Shown here: piece by piece, positions 15,688-24,024 of the stretch
Layout of the letters: the number at the start of each line of letters is the position of its first letter
Numbering within the stretch: position 1 is the stretch's first letter
Source: Desulfovibrio piger ATCC 29098
GTDB lineage: Bacteria; Desulfobacterota; Desulfovibrionia; Desulfovibrionales; Desulfovibrionaceae
NCBI RefSeq assembly: GCF_000156375.1
Contig: NZ_DS996357.1
Coordinates: forward strand, 16,263 to 54,644
Direction of reading: 5' to 3'
DNA length: 38,382 nucleotides
Notes under the pieces: generated by a model
What the model saw: the letters and a program-made list of their open reading frames with translations, nothing else
Told to the model about the DNA's origin: nothing
The model's database searches: none
Position numbers and translations under genes: made by a program

Positions 15688-16143
15688 TCAGGCCAGATCG
15701 CGGGCGGCGTCGCGCTCTTCGGCCCTGCGTTTGAGGGTCTCGCGATGGTCGAACAGCTTCTTGCCCCGGCCCAGGGCGATCTCCATCTTGACCTTGCCCT
15801 GCTTGAAGTACATGCGCACGGGCACCACGGTCAGGCCCTTCTGCTCCACGCGGGCCGCCATCTGGCGGATCTCGGCGGCGTGCAGCAGCAGGCGGCGCGG
15901 GCGGTCGGGATCCTGGGGCACATAGCCGGCGTTGTCGTACGGGGCGATATGCAGCGAAAGCACGAAGGCCTCGCCGTCACGGAAATCCACATAGCTGTCC
16001 AGAAAGTTGATCTTGCCGGCCCGGATGCTTTTGACTTCAGGGCCGGTCAGGCTGATGCCCGCTTCCACGAAGTCGGAGAGTTCGTACAGGTGGCGCGCCT
16101 TCTTGTTGACGGCGATGGTGGACGGGGATGGTTTCTTGCTCAT
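15688..16143 (-). CDS. smpB: SsrA-binding protein SmpB
   Basis: SmpB binds tmRNA and delivers it to stalled ribosomes for trans-translation, which tags and releases unfinished proteins. The 151-residue product shows the family features: NKKARHLYELSDFVEAGISLTG near the N-terminus, then GPEVKSIRAGKINFLDSYV, and a basic C-terminal tail (DHRETLKRRAEERD). GNAGY-type residues appear as YDNAGY here. Only 4 bases separate it from ptsI upstream and from comEC downstream, so the three are likely translated from one transcript. No tmRNA gene was found in this window. Confidence 0.96.
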   Translation of the reverse strand: MSKKPSPSTIAVNKKARHLYELSDFVEAGISLTGPEVKSIRAGKINFLDSYVDFRDGEAFVLSLHIAPYDNAGYVPQDPDRPRRLLLHAAEIRQMAARVEQKGLTVVPVRMYFKQGKVKMEIALGRGKKLFDHRETLKRRAEERDAARDLA

Positions 16144-16147
16144 ATTT

Positions 16148-17911
16148 CTAACTGTTCGTCATGATGCTTGTGGTATGGAAGGCCAGCTCCGAGCCCAGGC
16201 TCTCCTGCAGGCGTTCGCGCAGCATGCGCTGCGAGGCCGTCACGTCGGTGCTCATGAGCACGCTGTGGGCCATGTCCATGCAGGTCTGGGCGTCCAGGCG
16301 GCGGATCATGTGCTTCATGCCCGGCACGAAGCGCGGCGAGGCCGAGAGCGTGTCCACGCCCATGCCCAGCAGCAGGGCCAGGCCGTAGGGGTCGGCGGCC
16401 AGCTCGCCGCAGACGGAGACCCCGATGCCCTCGCGGTGGGCGGAGTCGATGATGCGTTTCAGGGAGCGGACCACAGCCGGATGCAGGGCCTCGTTGAGGT
16501 AGCCCACATGCAGGTTGTTGCGGTCGATGGCCATCAGATAGTGGATGAGGTCATTGGTGCCGATGCTGAAAAAGTCGCATTCGCGGGCCAGGGCATCGGC
16601 GATGAGCACGGCCGCCGGGGTCTCCACCATGATGCCCAGGGGCAGGTCGGCGGCGTGGGGCAGACCGGCGGCCTGCAGTTCCTGCTGCAGTTCCTGCATG
16701 ATGCGGCGCACGCTCTGCACCTCGGCCAGGCCGGAGATCATGGGCAGCAGCAGGGAGACATTGCCCTCCACACCGGCGCGCATGAGGGCGCGCAGCTGGC
16801 TGCGGAAGATCTTCTGGTGCCGCAGGCAAAAGCGGATGCCGCGCAGGCCCAGGGCCGGGTTGGGCTCCTTGAGGGCCTCCTGGGCGCGGAGCATCTTGTC
16901 CGCACCGGCGTCCAGAGTACGGAAGACCACATGCGCGGGCGCGGCCTTGCGGGCCACGGCGCTGTATTCGGCATAAAGCTCTTCTTCGCTGGGCAGATGC
17001 TCGCGCAGAAAGGAGAATTCCGTGCGGTACAGGCCCACGCCTTCGGCGCCGCTGGCCTGCAGTTCGTCCATCTCTTCCAGGCGTTCCAGGTTGGCATGGA
17101 CGCTCACGCGCACGCCGTCGCGCATCTCGGCAGGCCAGTGGGATTCGCTGCGGGTACGGGCCTCCCACTCCTGATACTCGCGCTGGCGTTCTTCATACGT
17201 GGCCAGGTCGTCGGCATCGGGGTCCAGCAGCAGGCAGCCGTTGAGGCCGTCCACGATGACCTTTTCACCGGGCTTGCCGGTCTCCAGCAGGCCGGTGACG
17301 CCCACCAGGGCCGGGATATGCAGGCCGCGCGACAGGATGGCCGTGTGCGACGTGGGGCCGCCCTCCGCCGTGATGACGGCCCGCACGTCCTTGAAATCCA
17401 TGTCCATGACGTCGGCGGGCGAAAGATCCTGGGCGGCCAGGATGCCGGCACCGGCCGCGGCGGGCAGGGCGCAGCTGCCGGCCAGGCATTCGCGCAGGCG
17501 CAGGCCCACGGCCCGGATGTCCTGCGCCCGGTCGCGCAGGTAGGGGTCGTCCATGTTGCGGAAGATGCTGCACAGCTGTTCCACCGTGCTGTCCAGGGCC
17601 CAGGCGGCGCAGACCAGTTCCTTTTCGATACGGGAAAGGGCGCTGCCCACCAGCTTGGGATCGCGGGCCAGCTCGATCTGGGCGGCGATGACCTCACGGT
17701 ATTCGGAAAGGTCTTCCGGGACCTTGGCCATGGCTTCCTGCAGGGCGGCACGCACGCTGGTCACGGCGGCGCGCAGCTGTTCCTGTTCGCCTTCCACTTC
17801 GCGCGGGCTGATGCGGCGCATCTCCACGGTCTGGACATTGTGGGCAAAGCGCAGCACCCCGATGGCGATGCCGGGCGAGACGGACGTACCGAAAAGAAGA
17901 GAGCGTGCCAT
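16148..17911 (-). CDS. ptsI: PTS enzyme I (PEP-protein phosphotransferase)
   Basis: Enzyme I takes phosphate from phosphoenolpyruvate and passes it to HPr, the first step of the phosphotransferase system. The 587-residue product has the PEP-utilising N-domain, the swivelling His domain with the phosphorylated histidine in GGPTSHTAI (His189), and the TIM-barrel PEP-binding domain. That last domain carries GLYRTEFSFL, the SIGTNDLIHYLMAIDRNN block and the catalytic cysteine in VCGELAADP. The ATG is one base after the HPr stop, so HPr and EI are co-transcribed. With only an EIID component nearby and no EIIA, EIIB or EIIC here, its role could be regulatory or depend on components elsewhere. Confidence 0.95.
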   Translation of the reverse strand: MARSLLFGTSVSPGIAIGVLRFAHNVQTVEMRRISPREVEGEQEQLRAAVTSVRAALQEAMAKVPEDLSEYREVIAAQIELARDPKLVGSALSRIEKELVCAAWALDSTVEQLCSIFRNMDDPYLRDRAQDIRAVGLRLRECLAGSCALPAAAGAGILAAQDLSPADVMDMDFKDVRAVITAEGGPTSHTAILSRGLHIPALVGVTGLLETGKPGEKVIVDGLNGCLLLDPDADDLATYEERQREYQEWEARTRSESHWPAEMRDGVRVSVHANLERLEEMDELQASGAEGVGLYRTEFSFLREHLPSEEELYAEYSAVARKAAPAHVVFRTLDAGADKMLRAQEALKEPNPALGLRGIRFCLRHQKIFRSQLRALMRAGVEGNVSLLLPMISGLAEVQSVRRIMQELQQELQAAGLPHAADLPLGIMVETPAAVLIADALARECDFFSIGTNDLIHYLMAIDRNNLHVGYLNEALHPAVVRSLKRIIDSAHREGIGVSVCGELAADPYGLALLLGMGVDTLSASPRFVPGMKHMIRRLDAQTCMDMAHSVLMSTDVTASQRMLRERLQESLGSELAFHTTSIMTNS

Positions 17912-17912
17912 A

Positions 17913-18200
17913 TCAGTCCTGCAGGTTTTCCAGATATTCGGCCAGGGCCGTCAGGGCTTCGCGGGCGTCATCGCCCCGGGCCAGCAGGGTCAGGGTGCAG
18001 CCTGTGGAGATGGCGAGGGAGAGGATATCCAGCATGCTTTTGGCATCGGCGGTGCCGTTGTCGCTCTGGATCTGGATGTCGGAGGAAAAATGCTGGGCCT
18101 CCTGCGCCAGACGGGCAGCAGGCCGTGCGTGCAACCCGCCACGCGTATGCAGCGTGACGGGAAGGGCGAGGCCTTCGGGCGTTTCCTGAACTTCTGCCAT
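17913..18200 (-). CDS. HPr-family phosphocarrier protein
   Basis: HPr carries phosphate from enzyme I to sugar-specific EII proteins or to regulators. The 95-residue product has the active histidine in GGLHARPAARL (His24) and the second phosphorylation region in KSMLDILSLA, where Ser55 matches the regulatory serine of HPr. The start at 18200 is preceded by GGGAG and gives a normal-length protein; the open frame continues upstream but has no family similarity. It immediately precedes ptsI. A conserved regulatory serine suggests control by an HPr kinase, which is not seen in this window. Confidence 0.93.
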   Translation of the reverse strand: MAEVQETPEGLALPVTLHTRGGLHARPAARLAQEAQHFSSDIQIQSDNGTADAKSMLDILSLAISTGCTLTLLARGDDAREALTALAEYLENLQD

Positions 18201-18250
18201 GATATATTCTCCCTGGTCGCCCCGGGCGACCTGTACGATCTGTTCCTGAC

Positions 18251-18270
18251 GGTCCCCCGCATCGGGGACC
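18251..18270 (-). terminator. Hairpin between EIID and HPr genes
   Basis: GGTCCCC and GGGGACC form a perfect 7-bp stem around a 6-base loop in the 188-base spacer. There is no T tract on either strand, so a role in mRNA processing or partial attenuation is only possible. Confidence 0.35.
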
Positions 18271-18388
18271 TTGTGGCAGGGACGGCCATGCCGTGTGTCC
18301 CTGTCGTCCGAGGCGGCCGCAGGGCCCTGCGGATCACGCCATGCCCGTTTCGTCATCGGGCTTTTCCCTGCCGTGGCGGCAAGGGCCT

Positions 18389-19138
18389 TTACAGACCGAC
18401 CAGCCCCGCGTCCATGAGCACGAGGAAGGTCAGCAGGATCAGCCAGAGCACGATGCGCGGCAAATGCAGGCGCCCGATGATCCAGGCGGCGGCCAGAACG
18501 GCAGCGCCGCCGCCCATACACCAGAGGAGCGTATGCCGGTCCCCGCTGTAGGGCAGCAGCATGGCGGCCGCCACGGTCAGCAGACAGGCATTGACGACCT
18601 TGATGCGGCCGGTCCAGTTGATGAGCCCCAGACGCTTGAGCCAGGTCAGAGCGGCTAGGCCGTAGCGCAGGGCAAAGAAAAACGTGCCTGTCCTGAAAGC
18701 CAGCAGGGCCACGGCCAGCAGGGCCGTCAGCAGGATGACGGGCAGCGTGTACCCGGCCAGCAGGAGGCAGATGCAGCACAGGGCCCAGCAGGGAAAGACT
18801 CCCCCTTCAAAAAAGCCGTCCCCCACGGCGGAAAGCGTGGTGCCCAGCGTGCGGCGCACCGTGTCCAGCGCATTGGAGGGCAGTTTGCCTTCTGCCACCT
18901 GTTCTTCGATGTTCAGCAAAAGGCCCATGTAGAACGGCAGCATGTAGGGATGCGTGTTGCTGTGGGTACTGTAGTGGGCCGCCGCCTGGGCCCGAGCTTC
19001 GGCGTCGGGGTACAGATGGCGCAGTGCCGGTTCCAGCGCGAACAGCAATCCCAGCTGCTGCATGCCGCGTGCCGTGACGGCGGCGTTGATGCAGCAGCTT
19101 CGCGCAAGGCAGGAAAGGGCTGTCCGGGTGGGCAACAT
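18389..19138 (-). CDS. PTS mannose-family EIID component
   Basis: This encodes a 249-residue membrane protein of the PTS EIID (mannose/fructose/sorbose) family, normally a partner of EIIC in the sugar channel. The amphipathic N-terminal half includes GMQQLGLLFALEPALRHLYPD and the conserved histidine block STHSNTHPYMLPF, followed by GLLLNIEEQ. The second half has several hydrophobic helices and ends in a membrane segment. It is slightly shorter than typical EIID. Its usual partners EIIC, EIIB and EIIA are absent here; the next gene upstream is rsmI. It may work with a distant EIIC, have a regulatory role, or be a leftover. EI and HPr lie just downstream. Confidence 0.88.
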   Translation of the reverse strand: MLPTRTALSCLARSCCINAAVTARGMQQLGLLFALEPALRHLYPDAEARAQAAAHYSTHSNTHPYMLPFYMGLLLNIEEQVAEGKLPSNALDTVRRTLGTTLSAVGDGFFEGGVFPCWALCCICLLLAGYTLPVILLTALLAVALLAFRTGTFFFALRYGLAALTWLKRLGLINWTGRIKVVNACLLTVAAAMLLPYSGDRHTLLWCMGGGAAVLAAAWIIGRLHLPRIVLWLILLTFLVLMDAGLVGL

Positions 19139-19184
19139 GGCGGGCTCGCTTGGTTGGGCGGTCGGTTCCGTAACGGAGAAAGGC

Positions 19185-20033
19185 TCAGGCGCGGGTCAGC
19201 AGCTCGTAAAGCTCCTTGGCGCTCCAGCCGGGGGCCATCTCCTGGGCCCGGCGGGCCACTTCCTTGGGCTTGAGGCGCTCGTCCGCGGCGGCCATGACGG
19301 CTTCCAGCGCCCGGCGGGCCTCGGCTTCATCGGCGCGCTCCTTCTGTTCCGGCGGACCGATGATGACCGTGATCTCGCCCAGCAGTTCTTCGGGCAGCTC
19401 CTGCCATTTCTCCAGACGGCCAAGTATAAATTCCTCATGGGTCTTGGTCAATTCCCGGCATACGGCCACGGCCCGGGGGCCCAGCAGTTCCGCGGCCTGG
19501 GCCAGGCTCTCGCGCAGGCGGTCCTTGCGCTCGAAGAAGATGAGCGAGCCCGGCGTGCGGGCAAAGGCCGAGAGCGTGGCGCGGCGGCCCGCGGCATCAC
19601 GCGGCAAAAAGCCCAAAAAGGTATAGGGCAGGGGCGGGATGCCCGCGGCGGAAAGGGCCGTCACCGGTGCCGAAGGACCGGGCACGGGCGAGACGGGCAG
19701 GCCCTCGGCACGGCAGGCGCGCACCAGACGGTAGCCGGGGTCGGCCAGCAGGGGCGTGCCCGCATCCGAGACCAGGGCCAGGTTCTGTCCCTGGCGCAGC
19801 AGGCGCAGGACCTCTTCCTGGCGTTCGCTCTCGTTATGGTCATGGAAGCTCAGGAAGCGGCGGGCCGGGATGTTGCACTGGCTGCACAGCAGCCCGGCGC
19901 GGCGGGTGTCCTCGGCCAGGATGAGGTCGGCACCGGCGAGGACTTCGCGGGCGCGGGGAGAAAGATCACCAGGGTTGCCAAGAGGTGTGGCCACTATCCA
20001 CAGATGGCCCGGAGCCGGAGAGGTCGAAAGCAT
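19185..20033 (-). CDS. rsmI: 16S rRNA 2'-O-ribose C1402 methyltransferase RsmI
   Basis: RsmI methylates the ribose of C1402 in 16S rRNA, fine-tuning the decoding centre. The 282-residue product has the tetrapyrrole-methylase fold signature: [54 protein letters not shown] and PVPGPSA. The chosen start (MLSTSPAPG) has GGAG ten bases upstream and puts the first strand at the usual place. It lies inside the end of yraN, giving a 68-base overlap, which suggests translational coupling. A longer frame reaching 20117 is unlikely to be used. Confidence 0.94.
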   Translation of the reverse strand: MLSTSPAPGHLWIVATPLGNPGDLSPRAREVLAGADLILAEDTRRAGLLCSQCNIPARRFLSFHDHNESERQEEVLRLLRQGQNLALVSDAGTPLLADPGYRLVRACRAEGLPVSPVPGPSAPVTALSAAGIPPLPYTFLGFLPRDAAGRRATLSAFARTPGSLIFFERKDRLRESLAQAAELLGPRAVAVCRELTKTHEEFILGRLEKWQELPEELLGEITVIIGPPEQKERADEAEARRALEAVMAAADERLKPKEVARRAQEMAPGWSAKELYELLTRA

Positions 20034-20448
20034 GGCGGATGTGCTCCATGTGCGGGCCCGTGGGCCCCGGTTCGATACAGACGAGGTCAAAGCGGCAGGG
20101 CAGGTGCCACTGGTCATGCGCGGCCAGCCAGGCCCGTGCGGCCCGGATCAGGCTTTGGCGCTTGCGCGGCCCCACCGCTTCCAGAGCGCTGCCCAGGCTG
20201 CCCGGACCGCGCGTTTTGACTTCCACGAAGACAAGAGTGTCGCCTTCCCGGCAGACAAGGTCAAGTTCCAGCGGGCCGCTGCGCCAGTTGCGGGCCAGGA
20301 TGCGCATGCCGCGCGCATGCATCAACGTGGCGGCGGCCTCCTCCCCGGCACGGCCCAGGGCTGCCCGGGGATCCCCGCCCGCACGGTCGTCCCCTGCCGG
20401 TGCCCCGGAAGGCTCGGCCAGACGGCGCAGGCGGGAAAGAAAGCTCAC
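19966..20448 (-). CDS. YraN family protein (UPF0102)
   Basis: This encodes a 160-residue member of the YraN/UPF0102 family, a restriction-endonuclease-like fold of unknown function found beside rnhB in many genomes. Family motifs visible are [19 protein letters not shown] and [23 protein letters not shown], the last carrying the E-x-D...E-x-K nuclease-like core. A GTG start at 20448 is proposed because GTGA overlaps the TGA of rnhB, a common coupling arrangement, and it leaves a suitable N-terminal stretch ([10 protein letters not shown]). No ATG gives a complete protein. The 3' end overlaps rsmI. Some family members have reported nuclease activity; function here is unproven. Confidence 0.85.
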   Translation of the reverse strand: MSFLSRLRRLAEPSGAPAGDDRAGGDPRAALGRAGEEAAATLMHARGMRILARNWRSGPLELDLVCREGDTLVFVEVKTRGPGSLGSALEAVGPRKRQSLIRAARAWLAAHDQWHLPCRFDLVCIEPGPTGPHMEHIRHAFDLSGSGPSVDSGHTSWQPW

Positions 20449-21164
20449 AGCAGGCTCCCCTGCCGGGCCCCGGGGCCTTCGTCCCTGTCGGGCAGCACGC
20501 CGCGAAAGGTCAGCCGGTGCTGGCGGCAGGGGCCCAGACGGTGCAGGGCCTCGTAATGGTCGGCCGTGCCGTAGCCCTTGTGGCGGGCGAAACCATAGCC
20601 GGGATGGTGCCGGTCCAGATGTTCCATGAGCATGTCCCGGTAGGTCTTGGCCAGGACGGAGGCCGCGGAGATGGCAGGTACGGAACTGTCCCCGCCCACC
20701 ACGGCGTTCTGGCGGGGCAGGTCGGTGGCGTCGGCATGACGCTTGCGCCAGTGCGGCAGCAGGACGGGCTCGGGCACGGTCTTGTTGCCGTCCACCAGCA
20801 AAAGGTTGGGCCTGCGCTTGAGGCTGGCCACGGCGCGGCTCATGGCCTCGAAGGTGGCCTGGAGGATGTTGATACGGTCGATGGTGGCGGGCCAGACCAC
20901 GCCCAGTCCCCAGGCCAGGGCGCACTGGCGGATCAGGGGCGCCAGATGTTCCCGCTGGGCGGCGCTCAGGGCTTTGGAATCCGTGAGGCCCGGCAGGTCG
21001 TATGCTTCCGGCAGGATGACGGCCGCCGCCACGACGGGGCCGGCCAGGCAGCCGCGGCCCGCCTCATCGATGCCCGCCATGAGCAGGGGACGGGAGGGCA
21101 GGGCACAGAGCAGGCCCTGTTCCGGGGCCGGTGCGGCGGAGGATCTTTTGCGACGAGGGGGCAT
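20445..21164 (-). CDS. rnhB: Ribonuclease HII
   Basis: RNase HII cuts the RNA strand of RNA-DNA hybrids and single ribonucleotides embedded in DNA. The 239-residue product has the catalytic signature [20 protein letters not shown], with the first two acidic residues in DEAGRG. The further conserved blocks are [45 protein letters not shown] and [14 protein letters not shown]. The N-terminus has about 25 extra basic residues before the domain. It follows rplS after a hairpin and overlaps yraN by 4 bases. Confidence 0.95.
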   Translation of the reverse strand: MPPRRKRSSAAPAPEQGLLCALPSRPLLMAGIDEAGRGCLAGPVVAAAVILPEAYDLPGLTDSKALSAAQREHLAPLIRQCALAWGLGVVWPATIDRINILQATFEAMSRAVASLKRRPNLLLVDGNKTVPEPVLLPHWRKRHADATDLPRQNAVVGGDSSVPAISAASVLAKTYRDMLMEHLDRHHPGYGFARHKGYGTADHYEALHRLGPCRQHRLTFRGVLPDRDEGPGARQGSLL

Positions 21165-21183
21165 CTTGTTTTACTCTGCTGCT

Positions 21184-21224
21184 AAAACGCCAAAGACCTC
21201 ACCCCGCACAAGGCAGGGTGAGGT
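21184..21224 (-). terminator. Terminator-like hairpin after rplS
   Basis: On the minus strand, ACCTCACCC and GGGTGAGGT form a perfect 9-bp stem around an 11-base loop. It is followed by CTTTGGCGTTTT rather than a clean T run. It may partly separate trmD-rplS from rnhB-yraN. Confidence 0.55.
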
Positions 21225-21299
21225 TCATTCCGTTCGTATTCTGCCCGGGTATGTTCACAGGACCCTCAGGCCGCCATGGACATTCCGCTGGGCTGCGAA

Positions 21300-21647
21300 T
21301 CAGAAGCGGCCGCGGGGCTTGATGCGAGCGGCTTTGCCCTTGAGGGCGCGCAGGTAGTACAGACGGCTGCGACGCACGCGGCCCTGGCTCACCACTTCCA
21401 CATGGTCGATGAAGGGGGAGTGCAGGGGGAAGATGCGTTCCACGCCCACGCCGTCAGAGATCTTGCGCACAGTGAAGGTGGCGTCGGTGGTGCCGCGCTG
21501 GATGCGGATCACGTTGCCCTGGAACACCTGAATACGCTCTTTTTCGCCTTCCACAATGCGCAGATGCACTTTCACCGTGTCGCCGGAGCGAAACACGGGC
21601 ATATCCATACGCATGTTTTCACGTTCAATTTTCTTAATGATATCCAT
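21300..21647 (-). CDS. rplS: 50S ribosomal protein L19
   Basis: L19 sits at the interface of the 30S and 50S subunits. The 115-residue product has the normal length and conserved blocks: [53 protein letters not shown] and [31 protein letters not shown] precedes the ATG on the minus strand. It is 61 bases downstream of trmD, its usual operon partner. Confidence 0.97.
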   Translation of the reverse strand: MDIIKKIERENMRMDMPVFRSGDTVKVHLRIVEGEKERIQVFQGNVIRIQRGTTDATFTVRKISDGVGVERIFPLHSPFIDHVEVVSQGRVRRSRLYYLRALKGKAARIKPRGRF

Positions 21648-21708
21648 GCCCTACTCCTTAAATACGCAGCCTTGGGACGGCTGTCGTCGTGAAGAAAAAC
21701 TGTGGCGC

Positions 21709-23004
21709 TTACTTGTAATCGCCCAAAATTCTGTCGGCCAGGATAGCGGCCGCGCTCCGCACCGAAAGGTGGTTGTAGCCCAGATACCGTATGGGTCTGA
21801 GCACCCCGTCACACCGGGCGAGCATCTCAGGGGCCAGCCCCTGGGCCGTACCCAGCAACAGCAGCACAGGACCTTCTTCGCACATGCGGCACACATCCGC
21901 CGGACAAAGCGGCGGGGGCGCGTGCTTGTGAGCGGGCCAGGAGGCGGAACTCGCCACCACTCTGGGCCGCATGCCCGTGCGCTCCGTGAGATGTTCCACA
22001 GCGGCATCCACGGATTCGGCAGGACAAACCGTGGCGAGCGCCTGGGCCCGGTCCGGGTTGCCCCTGCTTCCCGCGCCTTGCGTCCAGTGCCGAACTATGG
22101 CCTGTAGCAGACGCTGCTGGTCCTCCAGCGGGGTCACGGCATAGAACGGTCCCATCGCATAGCTGCGGGAAATCCGGGCTATATCGTGAATATCCAAATT
22201 TGTCAAAGAGGAAACGCCGGAATTTTTCCGGCCCAGCAGCACGGGATAGTGCACGAGGCAGAAAGAAAGGTTCCTTCCGGCCCTTGTCCGGGGCAGCGTG
22301 GCCAGATGGCGGGCATCTTCCGCCACCAGGGGCGCGCTGTCCAGCAGGTCGGGCCGCACCCGCAGCGTGGTGGCCAGCGACTGCTGCCGCCGCCAGCGCG
22401 CTATGGCGCCGTGGTCCCCGCCCCGCAGTACCTCCGGCACCTCGCGGCCTTCCAGTACTTCGGGCCGCGTGTAATGGGGGTACTCCAGCAGGCCGTTGGA
22501 AAAACTTTCGTCGTCCCCGGACTCTTCCTTGCCCATGAAACCGGGCACCAGCCGTGCTACGGACTCGATGACGGCCAGAGCCGCCGTCTCGCCGCCATTA
22601 AGCACGGCTTCGCCAACGCTCACGGGCTCCAGGGGGAAGATGTCCAGCAGGCGGGCATCCAGTCCTTCATAACGGCCGCAGATCAGGGTCAGGTCTTCTT
22701 CCCGGGCCAGCTCGCGGGCCAGCGCATCATTGAGGGGACGCCCGCTGGGAGCCAGCAGGATCATGCGCCCCGGCTTCTCGATGGAGCGCAGCGCCGCGGC
22801 CACCGGCTCGCCCTGCATGACCATGCCGGGACCGCCGCCGTAGGGGCGGTCGTCCACATGATGATGACGGCTGGTGCTGAAGCTGCGGGGATCATGGAAG
22901 GAAAAATCCACGATGCCGGCCTCGCGGGCGCGGCCCAGCAGTGCCGTCTCAAGGGGCGAACGGAAAAACTCCGGAAAGAGGCTGACCAGATGAAAGCGAA
23001 GCAT
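21709..23004 (-). CDS. trmD: tRNA (m1G37) methyltransferase TrmD fused to second SPOUT domain
   Basis: TrmD methylates N1 of G37 next to the tRNA anticodon to prevent frameshifting. The 431-residue product is far longer than E. coli TrmD (255). Residues 1 to about 235 are a complete TrmD: MLRFHLVSLFPEFF, DDRPYGGGPGMVM, ICGRYEGLDARLL, and the knot SVGEAVLNGGETAALA. Residues from about 245 form a second SAM-dependent RNA-methyltransferase-like domain (the TrmD-associated SPOUT family known from Desulfovibrio and relatives), with VHYPVLLGRKN, LDIHDIARISRSY, PVLLLLGTAQGL and YNHLSVRSAAAI near the end. The ATG at 23002-23004 matches the TrmD N-terminus; upstream codons are leader. What the second domain modifies is not known to me. 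Confidence 0.95.
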   Translation of the reverse strand: MLRFHLVSLFPEFFRSPLETALLGRAREAGIVDFSFHDPRSFSTSRHHHVDDRPYGGGPGMVMQGEPVAAALRSIEKPGRMILLAPSGRPLNDALARELAREEDLTLICGRYEGLDARLLDIFPLEPVSVGEAVLNGGETAALAVIESVARLVPGFMGKEESGDDESFSNGLLEYPHYTRPEVLEGREVPEVLRGGDHGAIARWRRQQSLATTLRVRPDLLDSAPLVAEDARHLATLPRTRAGRNLSFCLVHYPVLLGRKNSGVSSLTNLDIHDIARISRSYAMGPFYAVTPLEDQQRLLQAIVRHWTQGAGSRGNPDRAQALATVCPAESVDAAVEHLTERTGMRPRVVASSASWPAHKHAPPPLCPADVCRMCEEGPVLLLLGTAQGLAPEMLARCDGVLRPIRYLGYNHLSVRSAAAILADRILGDYK

Positions 23005-23071
23005 GGGCGCACAGTGACCCAAAAGCGGACATAAGGCAAGTAATGTTTGTATATGGCAGCGCAGGGGGCAC

Positions 23072-23091
23072 AAAAAGGCCGGGCGACCCGG
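23072..23091 (-). terminator. Short terminator after phosphopantetheinyl transferase
   Basis: On the minus strand, CCGGG-TCG-CCCGG is followed by CCTTTTTG. The stem is only 5 bp, so it is a modest candidate, placed correctly 21 bases after the stop codon. Confidence 0.5.
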
Positions 23092-23112
23092 TGTGCGGAA
23101 AAAATGGCAGCG

Positions 23113-23847
23113 TTACCCCCGTACCGCCACGCAGAGCCAGTGGCTGGGGCAGGGCAGCATGCGCCAGCGGTAGCGGGCGGCATCCAGCATGAGGTCGCCT
23201 GTGCGCTGGCCGTTATGACCGCTGTCCAGCAGGCGCGGCGGGCGGTCGCAGCCCGTACCGGCGGCCTTGAAGACGGCTTCCTTGATGGTCCAGCGGCGCA
23301 GGCACTCCCGTTGCCGGGCTGCCGGAGAAAGACAGGAGGAGAGTTCCCGGGGCGAGAAGGCTGACGCGGGCGGTGCCGGGCTCGTCAGGGCCTCGGCATC
23401 CACACCGGGACTGGTGCCGGGCCCGGCCAACAGACAGAAGGCCGCCTGTTCGCTGTAGCTGAAGCTGACGGAAAAGCCCTCCAGCCACGGACGTCCTGAA
23501 GGCAGGCGGTGCAATCGGGGGCAGGCATGGCGGGCGAAAAAGCGCCGGGCCTGTGCCGCATGATGAAAAAGCCGCGGCAGGGGATGCCAGTCCAAAGAGG
23601 GGAGGGGGGACAGGCCGTCAACAGCGGCGCGATGCAGCAGCACCGCCAGCAGCAGCCGGGCCAGATGGCGTTTATCACGCTCGGCCGGCAGACGGAAAAC
23701 CGTCATATGGGCCCGGTCTTCCGCCGCCGTCAGTCCCTCGGGCAGCTCCGGCAACTGCATGGCGGGAGGCTGGCCGGAGCAGGACGGCAGAGGGCAGGCC
23801 GCCAGCAGCAGGGGCGGTAACGGAGAAGAAGAGAGGGGCCGGGACAT
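23113..23847 (-). CDS. 4'-phosphopantetheinyl transferase (Sfp type)
   Basis: These enzymes move the phosphopantetheine arm from coenzyme A to a serine on acyl-, peptidyl- or aryl-carrier proteins. The 244-residue product has the two family motifs: an Asp-x-Glu metal site in SPGVDAEAL and RRWTIKEAVFKAAGTG (the W-x-x-K-E-A motif). FSVSFSYSEQAAFCLLAG is the strand before the metal site. The first 40-60 residues are poorly conserved and Pro/Leu-rich. The start at 23847 (MSRPLSSS) is therefore tentative, and a shorter start at MQLPELPEG is possible. The carrier protein it serves is not encoded nearby. It lies between trmD and tRNA-Sec on the same strand. Confidence 0.85.
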   Translation of the reverse strand: MSRPLSSSPLPPLLLAACPLPSCSGQPPAMQLPELPEGLTAAEDRAHMTVFRLPAERDKRHLARLLLAVLLHRAAVDGLSPLPSLDWHPLPRLFHHAAQARRFFARHACPRLHRLPSGRPWLEGFSVSFSYSEQAAFCLLAGPGTSPGVDAEALTSPAPPASAFSPRELSSCLSPAARQRECLRRWTIKEAVFKAAGTGCDRPPRLLDSGHNGQRTGDLMLDAARYRWRMLPCPSHWLCVAVRG

Positions 23848-23977
23848 GGTGTGATGATGCCCGGCAGGCGGACAAAAGGCAATGCGCTGACGGTATCCCG
23901 ACGCGCCGCCTGCTACAGGCACAGAGGATTTTTTTCCGTGCCCCTGTCCCCGGCAGGCAGGAGCGGAGCACGGACAC

Positions 23978-24009
23978 AAAAAAAGTCCGCAGGCACGAGG
24001 CTTGCGGAC
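23978..24009 (-). terminator. Terminator of tRNA-Sec gene
   Basis: On the minus strand, GTCCGCA and TGCGGAC form a 7-bp stem (extended inside by GC pairs), followed by seven T residues. It lies 15 bases past the encoded CCA of tRNA-Sec. Confidence 0.88.
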
Positions 24010-24024
24010 GGAATATTCGCGGGA

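Noticed and set aside
16007-18157. Long plus-strand open frame opposite ptsI (716 codons)
   Set aside because: The minus strand encodes EI and HPr with intact active sites; the plus-strand translation is His/Gln/Gly-rich shadow sequence.
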